A DNA stretch of 34,973 nucleotides from Prochlorococcus sp. AG-670-O13 (GCA_003209055.1 QCTB01000010.1:1-34973); one strand, 5' to 3'. Shown: positions 19,879-28,920, counted from the stretch's first letter. Program-made: numbers and translations. The notes: generated by a model not told the origin, from the sequence alone.

Positions 19879-20613
19879 TTAATTATCTCCTAAGAATTCG
19901 ATTATTTCTTTGTCTTTTAGATTTTGAGCATCACCAACTTTAGAAATATCCATAGATTCAGAATTTTCTAGACATTGAAGGGTTTTTTGTAACTTAAGTG
20001 TTTGATTTTCAAGCTGGTCAATTCTATCCATTAGATTTTTAATTACATTAGCTTCAGCATCTGGTAAAGCAGAGTGTGCGAGAGGATTAACTTTAACCCC
20101 ACTTTGATGAACTACTCTTCCTGGAATTCCAACAACAGTACTATTTTCTTCGACATTACGAACAACCACAGAACCAGCACCAATACGAGTGTTAGGACCA
20201 ATTATTATTGAACCTAGTACTTTTGCACCTGCCCCAACTACAACATTTTCCATTAATGTCGGGTGTCTTTTCCCATGACTTTTACCTGTCCCTCCTAGTG
20301 TCACTCCTTGATAAAGTAAGCAATTATTGCCAATTTCAGCTGTTTCACCTATTACAACTCCCATCCCATGATCTATAAAAACTTTTTTTCCAATTTTTGC
20401 ACCTGGATGTATTTCTATTCCTGTGAATAATCTATTTAAATGACTTAATAATCTTGGAATTAAAGGTAATTTTAATAGCCACAGTTTATGGGTTAATCTA
20501 TGTATGACAATTGATTGAAAACCAGGATAGCAAAGAAAAATTTCTAAAATACCTCTTGCTGCAGGATCCCTCTCTTTTATTATTTCAATGTCAGACTTGA
20601 AAGTTCTTAGCAT
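19879..20613 (-). CDS. cysE: Serine O-acetyltransferase
   Basis: Acetylates serine to O-acetylserine, the carbon acceptor for sulfide in cysteine synthesis. The 244-residue protein has the N-terminal helical SATase segment ([18 protein letters not shown] near 15-32), then the left-handed beta-helix of hexapeptide repeats. The active-site DHG is at 81-83 and the family block [16 protein letters not shown] at 103-118. A late charged coiled region near 190-230 follows the helix. Its start is just 2 bases after the stop of the GntR-type gene, so the two form a tight pair. Confidence 0.95.
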   Translation of the reverse strand: MLRTFKSDIEIIKERDPAARGILEIFLCYPGFQSIVIHRLTHKLWLLKLPLIPRLLSHLNRLFTGIEIHPGAKIGKKVFIDHGMGVVIGETAEIGNNCLLYQGVTLGGTGKSHGKRHPTLMENVVVGAGAKVLGSIIIGPNTRIGAGSVVVRNVEENSTVVGIPGRVVHQSGVKVNPLAHSALPDAEANVIKNLMDRIDQLENQTLKLQKTLQCLENSESMDISKVGDAQNLKDKEIIEFLGDN

Positions 20614-20615
20614 AA

Positions 20616-21602
20616 TTAATCAATTACTCCTATCTCTGTTTTCAACTGATTTATTGTTTCGATGCTTAAATAATTTTTTGCGCATATAACTTCAGGCAAT
20701 CTCATTAATTGGGAACGGTTTTTCATCAGTGTATTTTCAACAACTGACAAACTAGGACCATCGCAGACTGTATGACGGGAAGCTTTTAATAGTGCTAATA
20801 GTCTACTACTATTATCCGAAATAGCAGTCATAAGTACTATATCACTTCCTCTCATGCTATGAATGATAATTTCTGCCGCTCTTAATAAGCCAGGGCTGAT
20901 ACTCACAATACCTACACAACTGCCAGGTTTTAATTCTTTGATTATTGTTAATTCTTTTTGAAAATCGCTTAAATCAACTGCAATAGCTCTGACTTTGTAT
21001 TTTTTTGCTAATTTTTCTAAGGGTTGTAAAAAATATCTACTTGTGACAATTGTCCCGTTGTTGGAGTTACACAGAACTTTGTCTAATTCTTCCATAGGTA
21101 CAACTTCTACAGGAACATTGATGTGTGGAGCGAGGTCTTCTGCAATTAACATGGAAGCACCTATATCTTCTCTAGGGGTACTAACTAAAATTCTTGATCC
21201 ACATTTTATACGCCAATCAATTTCATTAGTTAAAAAATTTCTTGTTTCTTGAAGAGTGCATCCAAGTTTTATTAATTTGTCAACAGCTTTTTTGGCCTCT
21301 TGATCAGGAGGAATATTGATATGATTTTTTGAATTATAAGATTTTTTAAAATCTTCCTTTTGAAGATTATCTCTTACATAAATACCTGATCCTGCTATCG
21401 CTTCAACAACTCCATCCGTTTCAAGTTGTCTGTAAACTTTACTAATAGTATTGCGGTGTAGTCCTGTTTGCATAGCTAATTGCCTAGTACTAGGCAAGCG
21501 ATGGCCAGGAGGATAATATCTGGCAGCAATTGCAAAGCAAATCTGATTGTATAACTGTGTAGACGCCGGTATATCAATTTCTTGTTGAATATGGAATCTC
21601 AC
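20616..21602 (-). CDS. GntR-type transcriptional regulator with an unassigned C-terminal domain
   Basis: The 328-residue protein starts at GTG. Residues 1-76 are a clear GntR winged helix-turn-helix: [31 protein letters not shown], then [30 protein letters not shown]. The other 250 residues match none of the effector domains I can place (FadR/FCD, UTRA, MocR aminotransferase). They show alternating strand and helix, for example [27 protein letters not shown] near 140 and [23 protein letters not shown] near 225, suggesting a ligand-binding alpha/beta domain. It is coupled to cysE (2-base gap) and carries a palindromic candidate operator in its own upstream region, so a role in serine/cysteine or sulfur control is plausible but unproven. 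Confidence 0.85.
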   Translation of the reverse strand: MRFHIQQEIDIPASTQLYNQICFAIAARYYPPGHRLPSTRQLAMQTGLHRNTISKVYRQLETDGVVEAIAGSGIYVRDNLQKEDFKKSYNSKNHINIPPDQEAKKAVDKLIKLGCTLQETRNFLTNEIDWRIKCGSRILVSTPREDIGASMLIAEDLAPHINVPVEVVPMEELDKVLCNSNNGTIVTSRYFLQPLEKLAKKYKVRAIAVDLSDFQKELTIIKELKPGSCVGIVSISPGLLRAAEIIIHSMRGSDIVLMTAISDNSSRLLALLKASRHTVCDGPSLSVVENTLMKNRSQLMRLPEVICAKNYLSIETINQLKTEIGVID

Positions 21603-21627
21603 TTTAGAAAAAACCTAATTAATTGCT

Positions 21628-21647
21628 TTTATATGCTTAGTGACACT
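21628..21647 (-). promoter_or_regulatory. Candidate gntR-cysE promoter with GntR-type operator
   Basis: On the minus strand TATAAA (21633-21628) lies about 25 bases before the GTG start. Just upstream, inside the region RNA polymerase would cover, is the perfect palindrome AGTGACACT (21639-21647). It fits the GT-Nx-AC half-site rule of GntR-family operators with x = 3. The -35 match is poor. Autoregulation is an inference. Confidence 0.45.
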
Positions 21648-21685
21648 TTAACATCCGTCATAATTTTTGGATAATTTTATTACTA

Positions 21686-22270
21686 TTAGATGTCTTTCTT
21701 TTCCCCTTCTTTTTTTATTAAAGGGGTTTTTCTGGGACTTAAAAACATAATCATATTTCTGCCTTCTCTTTTTGGTTTTTGCTGAACCTCTGACTGCTCT
21801 TCTAAATCATTAGCCATTTTTAAAAGAAGTGTTTCAGCTAAATTTGAGTGCTGAATTTCTCTACCTCTAAAAATGACTGTACATTTAACTTTATCTCCTG
21901 ATTTTAAAAATCTAACAGCTTGTCCTATTCTTACGTCGTAATCATGCTTATCAATCTTGTATCTCATTTTCACTTCTTTAACTTCAGTTTGATGAGATTT
22001 TTTCCTTGCTTCTTTTGCTTTTTTTTCTTGCTCAAATTTATATTTTCCGTAATCCATAATCCTACAAACGGGTGGATTAGCTTTCTCACTTACTAAAACC
22101 AAGTCGAGTTCTCTTTGAGTTGCAATCTCTAAGGCTTTAATTCTATCAATAACTCCTAATTGTTTCCCATCTGAATCAACAACTCTTAATTGTGGATATT
22201 TTATTCTTTCATTTATGTTTGGGAGCTCTCTAACAGGAGCTCGGCGATCAAAGCGTGGACGTGGTGGCAT
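21686..22270 (-). CDS. infC: Translation initiation factor IF-3
   Basis: Binds the 30S subunit, checks start-codon pairing and keeps subunits apart. The 194-residue protein has the N-terminal domain ([23 protein letters not shown] near 19-41), the lysine-rich linker ([23 protein letters not shown] near 80-102) and the C-terminal domain ([28 protein letters not shown] near 111-138). The start is ATG, not the AUU of E. coli, so AUU-based autocontrol is not expected. It lies 56 bases after miaA on the same strand. The usual rpmI-rplT partners are not adjacent. Confidence 0.96.
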   Translation of the reverse strand: MPPRPRFDRRAPVRELPNINERIKYPQLRVVDSDGKQLGVIDRIKALEIATQRELDLVLVSEKANPPVCRIMDYGKYKFEQEKKAKEARKKSHQTEVKEVKMRYKIDKHDYDVRIGQAVRFLKSGDKVKCTVIFRGREIQHSNLAETLLLKMANDLEEQSEVQQKPKREGRNMIMFLSPRKTPLIKKEGEKKDI

Positions 22271-22326
22271 TCAGTTTGTTTAAATGATTGTTTTGATGAT
22301 GAATAAATTCTCTTTACTTTATAAAG

Positions 22327-23226
22327 TTAGCTTAAAGCAGACTCTATTTTAATTATTGCATCTTTTAGTAGGTTTTTGTTATTAAGCCATATTGGATTGT
22401 TCTTATTTCGGAACCATGTTTTTTGTCTCTTAGCAAATTGAATTGTTTTTGTTGTCGTTAATTCAATAGCTTCCTCGATTTTTAAATTTTCCTTTATTAC
22501 TTCTTTTGCCTCTTTATATCCAATCGTTTCTAGTAAAGGTAAATTTGATCCATATTGATTAATAATATTTTTTGTTTCTTCTATAATTCCTAACTTAAAC
22601 ATATTTTTTGTTCTAATGAAAATCCTTTCTTTTAAATCTTCCCTATCTACACCTAACTCTAATACCCGCCATGGTGGAGGACTTTGGATTTTTTGAGATG
22701 ACATTGGCTTACCTGTTACATAAAAAACTTCTAAAGCTCTTGTTGTTCTAATTTGATCAGCATAATTTATTTTTTTTGTTGAGACAGGATCACAACTTTT
22801 TAAAAGTTCCCAACATTTTTCTTGACCTAAGATTGCGAATTGAGACCTTAAAGATTTTTGAGGTGGGATATCTGGAGTAAAGAATCCCTTTATTATTGAA
22901 TTCATATATAGTCCGCTTCCGCCAACAAGAAAAGGAATTCTTTCTTGATTTAGTTCTCGATTTATTGATGTTGTAGCAATTTCTTGAAATTGCCTTGCGT
23001 TAACTTGACTAGAGGGTTCTGCAATATCTATTAAAAAGTGCTTGATTATTTTTTGTTGTTCTTTAGTTGGCTTAGCTGTGCCAATGTCCATACATCGGTA
23101 AATTTGCCTTGAATCGACATTATGTATATTGATATTAAAATATTTAGCAATATCGATTGCTAGATTAGTTTTTCCAGTTGCTGTAGCCCCGATTAAAACT
23201 ATTACTAATGGTTTTGATGGAAACAT
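22327..23226 (-). CDS. miaA: tRNA dimethylallyltransferase
   Basis: Adds the dimethylallyl group to N6 of A37 in tRNAs reading codons that begin with U. The 299-residue protein has the P-loop GATATGKT at 13-20 and the [17 protein letters not shown] block at 38-54. [14 protein letters not shown] lies near 102-115, and a C-terminal [14 protein letters not shown] segment is a clear family signature. It is the first gene of a minus-strand run leading to infC, and is divergent from gyrB across 145 bases. Confidence 0.96.
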   Translation of the reverse strand: MFPSKPLVIVLIGATATGKTNLAIDIAKYFNINIHNVDSRQIYRCMDIGTAKPTKEQQKIIKHFLIDIAEPSSQVNARQFQEIATTSINRELNQERIPFLVGGSGLYMNSIIKGFFTPDIPPQKSLRSQFAILGQEKCWELLKSCDPVSTKKINYADQIRTTRALEVFYVTGKPMSSQKIQSPPPWRVLELGVDREDLKERIFIRTKNMFKLGIIEETKNIINQYGSNLPLLETIGYKEAKEVIKENLKIEEAIELTTTKTIQFAKRQKTWFRNKNNPIWLNNKNLLKDAIIKIESALS

Positions 23227-23322
23227 GTGTGACTTTTTGGAAGAAATATTTGATTCATGTGATTAAATTTTGCATTTACTTCAAGCCTTTCTCTTGTACC
23301 GATGGTAAATTTAATGAAAGAC

Positions 23323-23346
23323 CTTTTAAAAATAACATTTTAAAAG
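23323..23346 (+). other. Perfect AT-rich inverted repeat with T-run upstream of gyrB
   Basis: CTTTTAAAA and TTTTAAAAG are perfect 9-base arms around the 6-base loop ATAACA. The second arm is followed at once by a T-rich tract (23347-23368) that runs nearly to the gyrB ATG at 23372. The form is that of an intrinsic terminator or attenuator, but each stem has a single G-C pair, so it would be weak as RNA. It could instead act as a DNA site. Confidence 0.45.
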
Positions 23347-23371
23347 TTTTATTTTTTATTTTTTATATTAA

Positions 23372-25339
23372 ATGAGTGAGGAAAAAAGATCTAATAAAAT
23401 CTCTAATGATTATGGTGCTGAACAAATACAGGTTTTAGAAGGTTTAGAGCCTGTTCGAAAGCGGCCAGGTATGTACATTGGTTCGACTGGTCCAAGAGGG
23501 TTGCATCATTTAGTGTATGAAGTCGTAGATAATTCTGTAGATGAAGCACTCGCTGGACATTGTGATCATATTGAGATAGTTCTCAAAGAAGATGGTTCAG
23601 CTTTAATTTCAGATAATGGAAGAGGCATTCCTACTGACATACATCCAAGAACGGGTAAAAGTGCTCTCGAAACTGTTCTTACTGTTCTTCATGCAGGAGG
23701 CAAATTTGGAAGTGGTGGATATAAAGTTTCTGGAGGTTTACATGGTGTCGGAATATCTGTTGTTAACGCTTTAAGTGAGTGGGTCAATGTTACTGTTTTA
23801 AGAGATGGTAGTGAGTTTAATCAAAGATTTGAAAAAGGAATTGCGAAAGGTGAATTAAAATCCCAAAAACAGCAAAATAAACCATCAAGAAAAGGGACAA
23901 CAATTTGTTTTAGGCCAGATTCAACAATATTTACTGATGGAATTGAATTTGATTATGCTCTTTTATCATCAAGATTAAGAGAATTGGCTTATCTTAATGG
24001 TGGTGTAAAAATTATATTTAGAGATGAGAGGAAAAAATTATCAGATGGTTCTTTCAAAGAAGAAATTTACTTATACGATGGAGGTATTAAAGAATATGTA
24101 GAGTATATAAATAAAGAAAAGGAAGCGATTCATTCAGAAATTATTTATGTTGATTCACAAAAAGATAATGTATATGTAGAGGCGGCTTTGCAATGGTGCT
24201 CGGATGTTTATTCAGATAATATTTTAGGATTTGCAAATAATATTAGAACAATTGATGGAGGTACTCATATTGAAGGTTTAAAAACTGTATTGACTAGGAC
24301 TTTTAATGCTATCGCCAAAAAAAGAGGCAAAAGAAAGGAGGTTGATAAAAATTTGTCAGGAGAAAATATTAGAGAAGGTTTGACCGTCGTGTTATCTGTA
24401 AAAGTTCCAGAACCAGAATTTGAAGGACAAACCAAGACAAAATTAGGAAATACTGAAGTAAGAGGAATTGTTGATTCTCTCATAGGAGAATCATTAATAA
24501 AATATATGGAATTTAATCCAAGTGTTTTTGATTCAATCCTAGAAAAAGCAATTCAATCTTTTAATGCAGCAGAAGCAGCGAAACGAGCTAGAGATTTAGT
24601 AAGGAGAAAAAGTGTTCTTGAGAGTTCAACTTTGCCTGGCAAATTAGCTGATTGTAGCTCCAGGGATCCCTCAGGTGCAGAGATTTATATAGTTGAGGGA
24701 GATTCTGCTGGAGGGTCTGCTAAGCAAGGAAGAGATAGGAAATTTCAGGCCATTTTGCCTTTGAGAGGAAAAATATTAAATATTGAAAAAACAGATGATA
24801 CGAAAATATATAAAAATACAGAAATCCAATCACTTATTACAGCTTTGGGATTGGGAATCAAGGGTGAAGAGTTTGATATTAATTCTCTAAGATATCATCG
24901 AGTTGTCATTATGACAGATGCAGATGTAGATGGGGCTCATATTAGAACATTACTTTTAACCTTTTTTTATAGATATCAAAGAGAACTTGTTGAAAAAGGT
25001 TTTATATACATTGCATGCCCTCCTTTATATAAAGTCGAAAGAGGTAAAAATCATAAATATTGTTATAACGAAGGACAATTGAAGAAGACTATAGAGGATT
25101 TTGGAGAAAAAGCTAATTATAATATTCAAAGATTTAAAGGATTAGGTGAAATGATGCCTAAACAATTATGGGATACAACAATGAATCCTCAGACCAGAAT
25201 GATGAAAAGAGTGGAAATTGAAGATGCTTTAGAGGCAGATAGGATATTTAATATTTTAATGGGTGATAAAGTCGCACCAAGAAGAGAATTTATAGAAACT
25301 CATAGTGCCAATTTAGATATGGCAACATTAGATATCTAA
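23372..25339 (+). CDS. gyrB: DNA gyrase subunit B
   Basis: ATPase subunit of the gyrase that introduces negative supercoils. The 655-residue protein has the GHKL ATPase fold with the catalytic Glu50 in YEVVDNSVDEAL, DNGRGIP at 81-87 and GGLHGVG near 123-129. The transducer domain follows, then the TOPRIM domain with VEGDSAGGSAKQGRDR near 444-459 and MTDADVDGAHI near 515. It ends with the Q-R-F-K-G-L-G-E-M tail segment typical of GyrB. The length is that of the short, non-proteobacterial type. Its stop overlaps the next start as TAATG, one shared base. Confidence 0.97.
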   Translation: MSEEKRSNKISNDYGAEQIQVLEGLEPVRKRPGMYIGSTGPRGLHHLVYEVVDNSVDEALAGHCDHIEIVLKEDGSALISDNGRGIPTDIHPRTGKSALETVLTVLHAGGKFGSGGYKVSGGLHGVGISVVNALSEWVNVTVLRDGSEFNQRFEKGIAKGELKSQKQQNKPSRKGTTICFRPDSTIFTDGIEFDYALLSSRLRELAYLNGGVKIIFRDERKKLSDGSFKEEIYLYDGGIKEYVEYINKEKEAIHSEIIYVDSQKDNVYVEAALQWCSDVYSDNILGFANNIRTIDGGTHIEGLKTVLTRTFNAIAKKRGKRKEVDKNLSGENIREGLTVVLSVKVPEPEFEGQTKTKLGNTEVRGIVDSLIGESLIKYMEFNPSVFDSILEKAIQSFNAAEAAKRARDLVRRKSVLESSTLPGKLADCSSRDPSGAEIYIVEGDSAGGSAKQGRDRKFQAILPLRGKILNIEKTDDTKIYKNTEIQSLITALGLGIKGEEFDINSLRYHRVVIMTDADVDGAHIRTLLLTFFYRYQRELVEKGFIYIACPPLYKVERGKNHKYCYNEGQLKKTIEDFGEKANYNIQRFKGLGEMMPKQLWDTTMNPQTRMMKRVEIEDALEADRIFNILMGDKVAPRREFIETHSANLDMATLDI

Positions 25340-25665
25340 TGCAAAATATTATAAAAAATATTTGTTTAATAGGATTTGCTCTTATTGGTCCAATTACCCT
25401 GCCCGCAGGAGGAATTCAAAGGAATTTGAATGAGTATAAGATGCTCAATAACTCAAAAGAAATTATATTGAATGTAAATTGTTCTCTTTATACTTCTCCA
25501 AAAACTAATGCTAAAAAATTAACAGTTCTTGAATCAGGATCCTCATTATCAATTTTGCGTAAATGGGTAGTCAATGAAACAGATATTTGGGCAAGAGTAG
25601 AATTGGTAACAAATAAATTTATTGAACATCCTAATAAAACTACAAAAGGTTGGATTAGATTGTAG
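25339..25665 (+). CDS. Small secreted SH3-like protein
   Basis: The 108-residue protein begins with a short polar lead and a hydrophobic stretch (about 8-22, ICLIGFALIGPITLP) followed by A-G-G, which reads as a signal peptide. The mature part has the bacterial SH3 (SH3b) pattern: N-V-N-C-S-L-Y-T-S-P-K-T-N-A-K at the RT-loop region, L-E-S-G-S-S-L-S-I-L, then W-A-R-V-E-L and closing G-W-I-R-L. SH3b domains often bind cell wall. The start shares one base with the gyrB stop, so it is probably coupled to gyrB translation; crcB1 follows after 3 bases. Its function is unknown. Confidence 0.7.
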   Translation: MQNIIKNICLIGFALIGPITLPAGGIQRNLNEYKMLNNSKEIILNVNCSLYTSPKTNAKKLTVLESGSSLSILRKWVVNETDIWARVELVTNKFIEHPNKTTKGWIRL

Positions 25666-25668
25666 AGT

Positions 25669-26040
25669 TTGGATTTATATGCTGTTATTTTCATTTTAGT
25701 AGGAAGTACTTTTGGTTTAATTTTAAGATTGTTTATAAAACATAATTTCAAAACAAAGATATTATCTTATTTTCATGACTCCTTAATAGTAAATGTTTTA
25801 GCCTCGTTATTCTTAGGAATTTTCGTAGCGTTAAGTCCAACTAATAAAAACTTAATATTACTTTTTTCTATTGGTTTTTTGGGTTGTTTTAGTACATTTT
25901 CATCTTTTATATATAAACTATTTAATTTAATTCAAAAAAGAAAATATATAAACTTATTGATTTACTATATTGAAGTTTTAGTATTATCTTTTTTATTTTT
26001 TTGGTTTGGATATTTTATTACTGTAATATTTAAAAATTGA
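25669..26040 (+). CDS. crcB: CrcB/Fluc fluoride channel, first subunit
   Basis: Fluc proteins are dual-topology fluoride-selective channels that let fluoride leave the cell. The 123-residue protein has four hydrophobic spans. It carries V-G-S-T-F-G-L-I-L-R near 11-20 with the conserved Arg, the TM2 asparagine in L-I-V-N-V-L-A-S-L-F-L-G, and the TM3 box G-F-L-G-C-F-S-T-F-S-S-F with its channel-lining Phe residues. The usual Gly of N-x-x-G-S is Ala here. The start is TTG with no in-frame ATG nearby, 3 bases after the SH3-like gene. It overlaps the second copy by 4 bases. Confidence 0.85.
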   Translation: MDLYAVIFILVGSTFGLILRLFIKHNFKTKILSYFHDSLIVNVLASLFLGIFVALSPTNKNLILLFSIGFLGCFSTFSSFIYKLFNLIQKRKYINLLIYYIEVLVLSFLFFWFGYFITVIFKN

Positions 26041-26366
26041 ATAAAAGATTTTTTATAATAATATTATTAGTTGCATACCTAGCAACCTTTCTCAGGTTTT
26101 ATTTAAATAATAATTTTATAGTATCTATAATAGGTTCTTTTTTATGTGGAGTTGTTATTTCAAGAAAAATTAGTAACTTTAAAAGAGAAATTTTATTGAG
26201 TGGTTTTTGTTCTTGCTTTACTTCTTTCACTGGATTCGTACATATTTTATATCAACTTATTCTTCAGGGTTTCTATCTGAAATTATTTTTCTATTTAAAT
26301 TTTATTGTTATTCTAAACTTAATAATAATGTATATAGGTTTTTTACTAAGTCGAAAAATGACTTAA
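26037..26366 (+). CDS. crcB: CrcB/Fluc fluoride channel, second subunit (divergent)
   Basis: A 109-residue protein with four hydrophobic spans, starting at TTG within the overlap TTGA at the end of the first crcB. It keeps the N-terminal L-A-T-F-L-R-F Arg segment, I-I-G-S-F-L-C-G in TM2 and the Phe box C-F-T-S-F-T-G-F in TM3. The TM2 asparagine expected before I-I-G-S is Ser, and the Gly of the TM3 G-G-F segment is also Ser. Tandem crcB genes in other bacteria encode heterodimeric channels in which one subunit may lose pore residues, and this pair fits that pattern. Alone it may not conduct. Confidence 0.78.
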   Translation: MNKRFFIIILLVAYLATFLRFYLNNNFIVSIIGSFLCGVVISRKISNFKREILLSGFCSCFTSFTGFVHILYQLILQGFYLKLFFYLNFIVILNLIIMYIGFLLSRKMT

Positions 26367-26408
26367 TTTTTAAATAATGCTAGTGTTAATTTGATTAAGC
26401 GCAATATC

Positions 26409-27818
26409 ATGGAAGATAATAATAATCTTGAAGTTATTACTGCTTTACCTTCAGATTTAAATACTCGTGGAAATATTACCATTCAACTGGAGGAATTACT
26501 GGTTGCAGGAAATTATGATGAGGCAAAATTATTACTAGAACCTTCCCAACCTGTTGATATCGCAGATGCAATTGGAAGTCTTCCTTTAATACTTCAGGCC
26601 CTTGCATTCAGATTATTAAAAAAAAATGAAGCAATTGAAGTTTATGAGTATTTAGATCCAATCGTTCAGCAAACATTGCTAGATCGTCTTCGTTCTGGCG
26701 AGGTTTTGGAAATAGTTGAAAAAATGTCTCCAGATGATAGGGTTCAACTTTTCGATGAACTACCGGCAAAAGTTGTAAGAAAATTTCTATCAGCGCTTAG
26801 CCCAGGTGAGAGAAAAGTAACAGCAGAATTATTAGGATATGAGCCTGAAACTGCAGGGAGGTTAATGACTACTGAATTTATAGACCTAAAAGAAATGCAG
26901 ACTGCTGAAGAGGCTTTGTCTTTGGTAAGAAAGAGAGCTGCTTTTACAGAAACTATCTATAGCTTATACGTTACAGACAAAGAAAGACACTTAACTGGTA
27001 TTTTATCTTTAAGAGATTTAGTAACGGCTGAACCTAGTAGGCCTATCGGAGATGTGATGACAAAGGATGTCGTCAATATTTCTACTAATACAAATCAAGA
27101 GGAAGTTGCCAGAGCAATACAAAGATATGATTTTTTAGCCCTTCCAGTTGTTGATAAAGAAAAAAGATTAGTAGGAATTGTTACTGTTGATGACTTGATT
27201 GATGTTATCGAACAAGAGGCTACTCGAGATATTTATGCTGCAGGAGCGGTGCAACCTGGTGATGAGGACGATTATTTTCAAAGTAGTTTATTTACAATTG
27301 CTAGAAGGAGAATATTATGGCTTTTAATTTTAGTTTTAGCTAACGGTTTAACTACAAAAGTGATTGCAATGAATGATCAGATTTTAAAAGAAATAGTTTT
27401 ACTAGCTGCTTTTATTCCATTGTTAATTGGTACAGGAGGCAATGTTGGTGCTCAAAGCTCAACTGTCGTTATAAGGGGTTTGAGTACACAAAAATTAAAA
27501 TCATTGGGAGCATTTAAGGCTGTAATTAAGGAAGCCATAACAGGAGCTTTATTAGGGGTTCTTATGATGCTAGTTGTCTTCCCTTTCGCCTGGTGGCAAG
27601 GCCAGGGTCCTTTAATTGCATCAGCAGTAGGAATTAGTTTAATATCAATCACAACTTTAGCTGCAACTGCAGGAGCTATTCTCCCCTTATTAATTGACAG
27701 GATGGGCTTTGATCCTGCATTAATGTCTTCTCCCTTTATTACAACTGTGACAGATATCGCTGGGGTGTTTATTTATCTTAGTACTGCAAATTGGCTTCTT
27801 AATTCTTCAATTATATAA
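26409..27818 (+). CDS. mgtE: MgtE magnesium transporter
   Basis: Magnesium-gated channel of the plasma membrane. The 469-residue protein (from this ATG) has the cytosolic N domain of helical repeats (about 15-125; DRVQLFDELPAKVVRKFLSALSPGERK), then two CBS domains (about 130-260; second near LPVVDKEKRLVGIVTVDDLIDVI). A five-helix pore domain (about 280-469) follows, with GTGGNVGAQSSTVVIRGLS and a last-helix T-T-V-T-D-I-A-G containing the Mg-selective Asp. A TTG at 26391 would add six residues; ATG at 26409 is preferred. It follows the crcB pair on the same strand and ends 100 bases before the sigma factor start. Confidence 0.94.
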   Translation: MEDNNNLEVITALPSDLNTRGNITIQLEELLVAGNYDEAKLLLEPSQPVDIADAIGSLPLILQALAFRLLKKNEAIEVYEYLDPIVQQTLLDRLRSGEVLEIVEKMSPDDRVQLFDELPAKVVRKFLSALSPGERKVTAELLGYEPETAGRLMTTEFIDLKEMQTAEEALSLVRKRAAFTETIYSLYVTDKERHLTGILSLRDLVTAEPSRPIGDVMTKDVVNISTNTNQEEVARAIQRYDFLALPVVDKEKRLVGIVTVDDLIDVIEQEATRDIYAAGAVQPGDEDDYFQSSLFTIARRRILWLLILVLANGLTTKVIAMNDQILKEIVLLAAFIPLLIGTGGNVGAQSSTVVIRGLSTQKLKSLGAFKAVIKEAITGALLGVLMMLVVFPFAWWQGQGPLIASAVGISLISITTLAATAGAILPLLIDRMGFDPALMSSPFITTVTDIAGVFIYLSTANWLLNSSII

Positions 27819-27918
27819 AAACTACTAGGTATTTATTCTCATTTTTTATAAATTGTGGATTTTTTTGTTTAACTTTACATTTCTTAATGGTATTGTTTAC
27901 AAAACAACATTAACTTTC

Positions 27919-28920
27919 ATGTCATCCGAAACACTAGTTGAGAATAAATTAGCTACTATTACATCTTTGAAATCTAGTAATGACGTAGATTTAGTGAGGT
28001 CATATTTAAGAGATATTGGGCGAGTTCCTCTATTATCACATGAGCAAGAAATAACCTTAGGGAGACAAGTTCAAGAATACATGCAAGTAGAAAGAGCTGA
28101 GCTTGAAATTATAGAATTGACAGATAATAAACCTTCAACTGAAGAATTAGCAGAAAAGTTAAAATTATCAACCTCACAGATCAAAAAAAGATTAAGAGCA
28201 GGCCAACGTGCGAAAGAAAGAATGGTTGCAGCAAATCTCAGATTAGTTGTTAGTGTTGCAAAAAAATATACTAAAAGAAATATGGAACTACTTGACTTAA
28301 TCCAAGAAGGCACAATTGGACTAGTTAGAGGGGTAGAAAAATTTGATCCTGCCAGAGGATATAAATTCTCAACATATGCTTATTGGTGGATTAGGCAAGG
28401 TATAACTAGAGCAATTGCTGAAAAAAGTAGAGCTATTAGATTGCCAATTCACATAACAGAAATGCTTAATAAGTTAAAAAAAGGTCAAAGGGAGCTTAGT
28501 CAAGAAATGTCAAGAACACCTACAATCAGCGAACTTGCGAAATATGTTGAGTTACCTGAAGATGATGTCAAAGATTTAATGTGCAAAGCTGGTCAACCAG
28601 TTAGTCTTGAAACAAAGGTAGGTGATGGAGAAGATACTGTATTACTCGATTTATTAGCTGGTGGAGAGGATTTACCAGATGAACAAATAGAAATGGATTG
28701 CATGAGAGGTGATCTACATTCCCTTTTACATCAGTTACCCGATTTGCAATGTAGGGTTTTAAGGATGAGATATGGTATGGATGGAGATGAACCAATGTCT
28801 CTTACAGGTATAGGACGTGTTTTAGGTATTAGTAGAGATAGAGTAAGAAATTTAGAAAGAGATGGATTGAGAGGATTACGCAGGCTAAGTGAGAACGTAG
28901 AAGCTTATTTCGTTTCTTGA
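27919..28920 (+). CDS. Group 2 (RpoD-like) sigma-70 factor
   Basis: Promoter-recognition subunit of RNA polymerase. The 333-residue protein has region 1.2 (DLVRSYLRDIGRVPLLSHEQE near 25-45), region 2 (AANLRLVVSVAKKYTKRNMELLDLIQEGTIGL, then FDPARGYKFSTYAYWWIRQGITRAI), region 3, and region 4 with the helix-turn-helix SLTGIGRVLGISRDRVRNLERDGLRGLRR. Region 1.1 is absent, so this is a group 2 factor rather than the primary one. An upstream TTG at 27853 would add 22 hydrophobic residues; ATG 27919 matches the usual start. Its 3' end overlaps the converging hydrolase gene by 16 bases. Confidence 0.93.
   Translation: MSSETLVENKLATITSLKSSNDVDLVRSYLRDIGRVPLLSHEQEITLGRQVQEYMQVERAELEIIELTDNKPSTEELAEKLKLSTSQIKKRLRAGQRAKERMVAANLRLVVSVAKKYTKRNMELLDLIQEGTIGLVRGVEKFDPARGYKFSTYAYWWIRQGITRAIAEKSRAIRLPIHITEMLNKLKKGQRELSQEMSRTPTISELAKYVELPEDDVKDLMCKAGQPVSLETKVGDGEDTVLLDLLAGGEDLPDEQIEMDCMRGDLHSLLHQLPDLQCRVLRMRYGMDGDEPMSLTGIGRVLGISRDRVRNLERDGLRGLRRLSENVEAYFVS

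Noticed and set aside
25340-25668. Fluoride riboswitch upstream of crcB
   Set aside because: The region upstream of crcB is coding sequence of the SH3-like gene, with only 3 free bases. No pseudoknot-like motif is visible.
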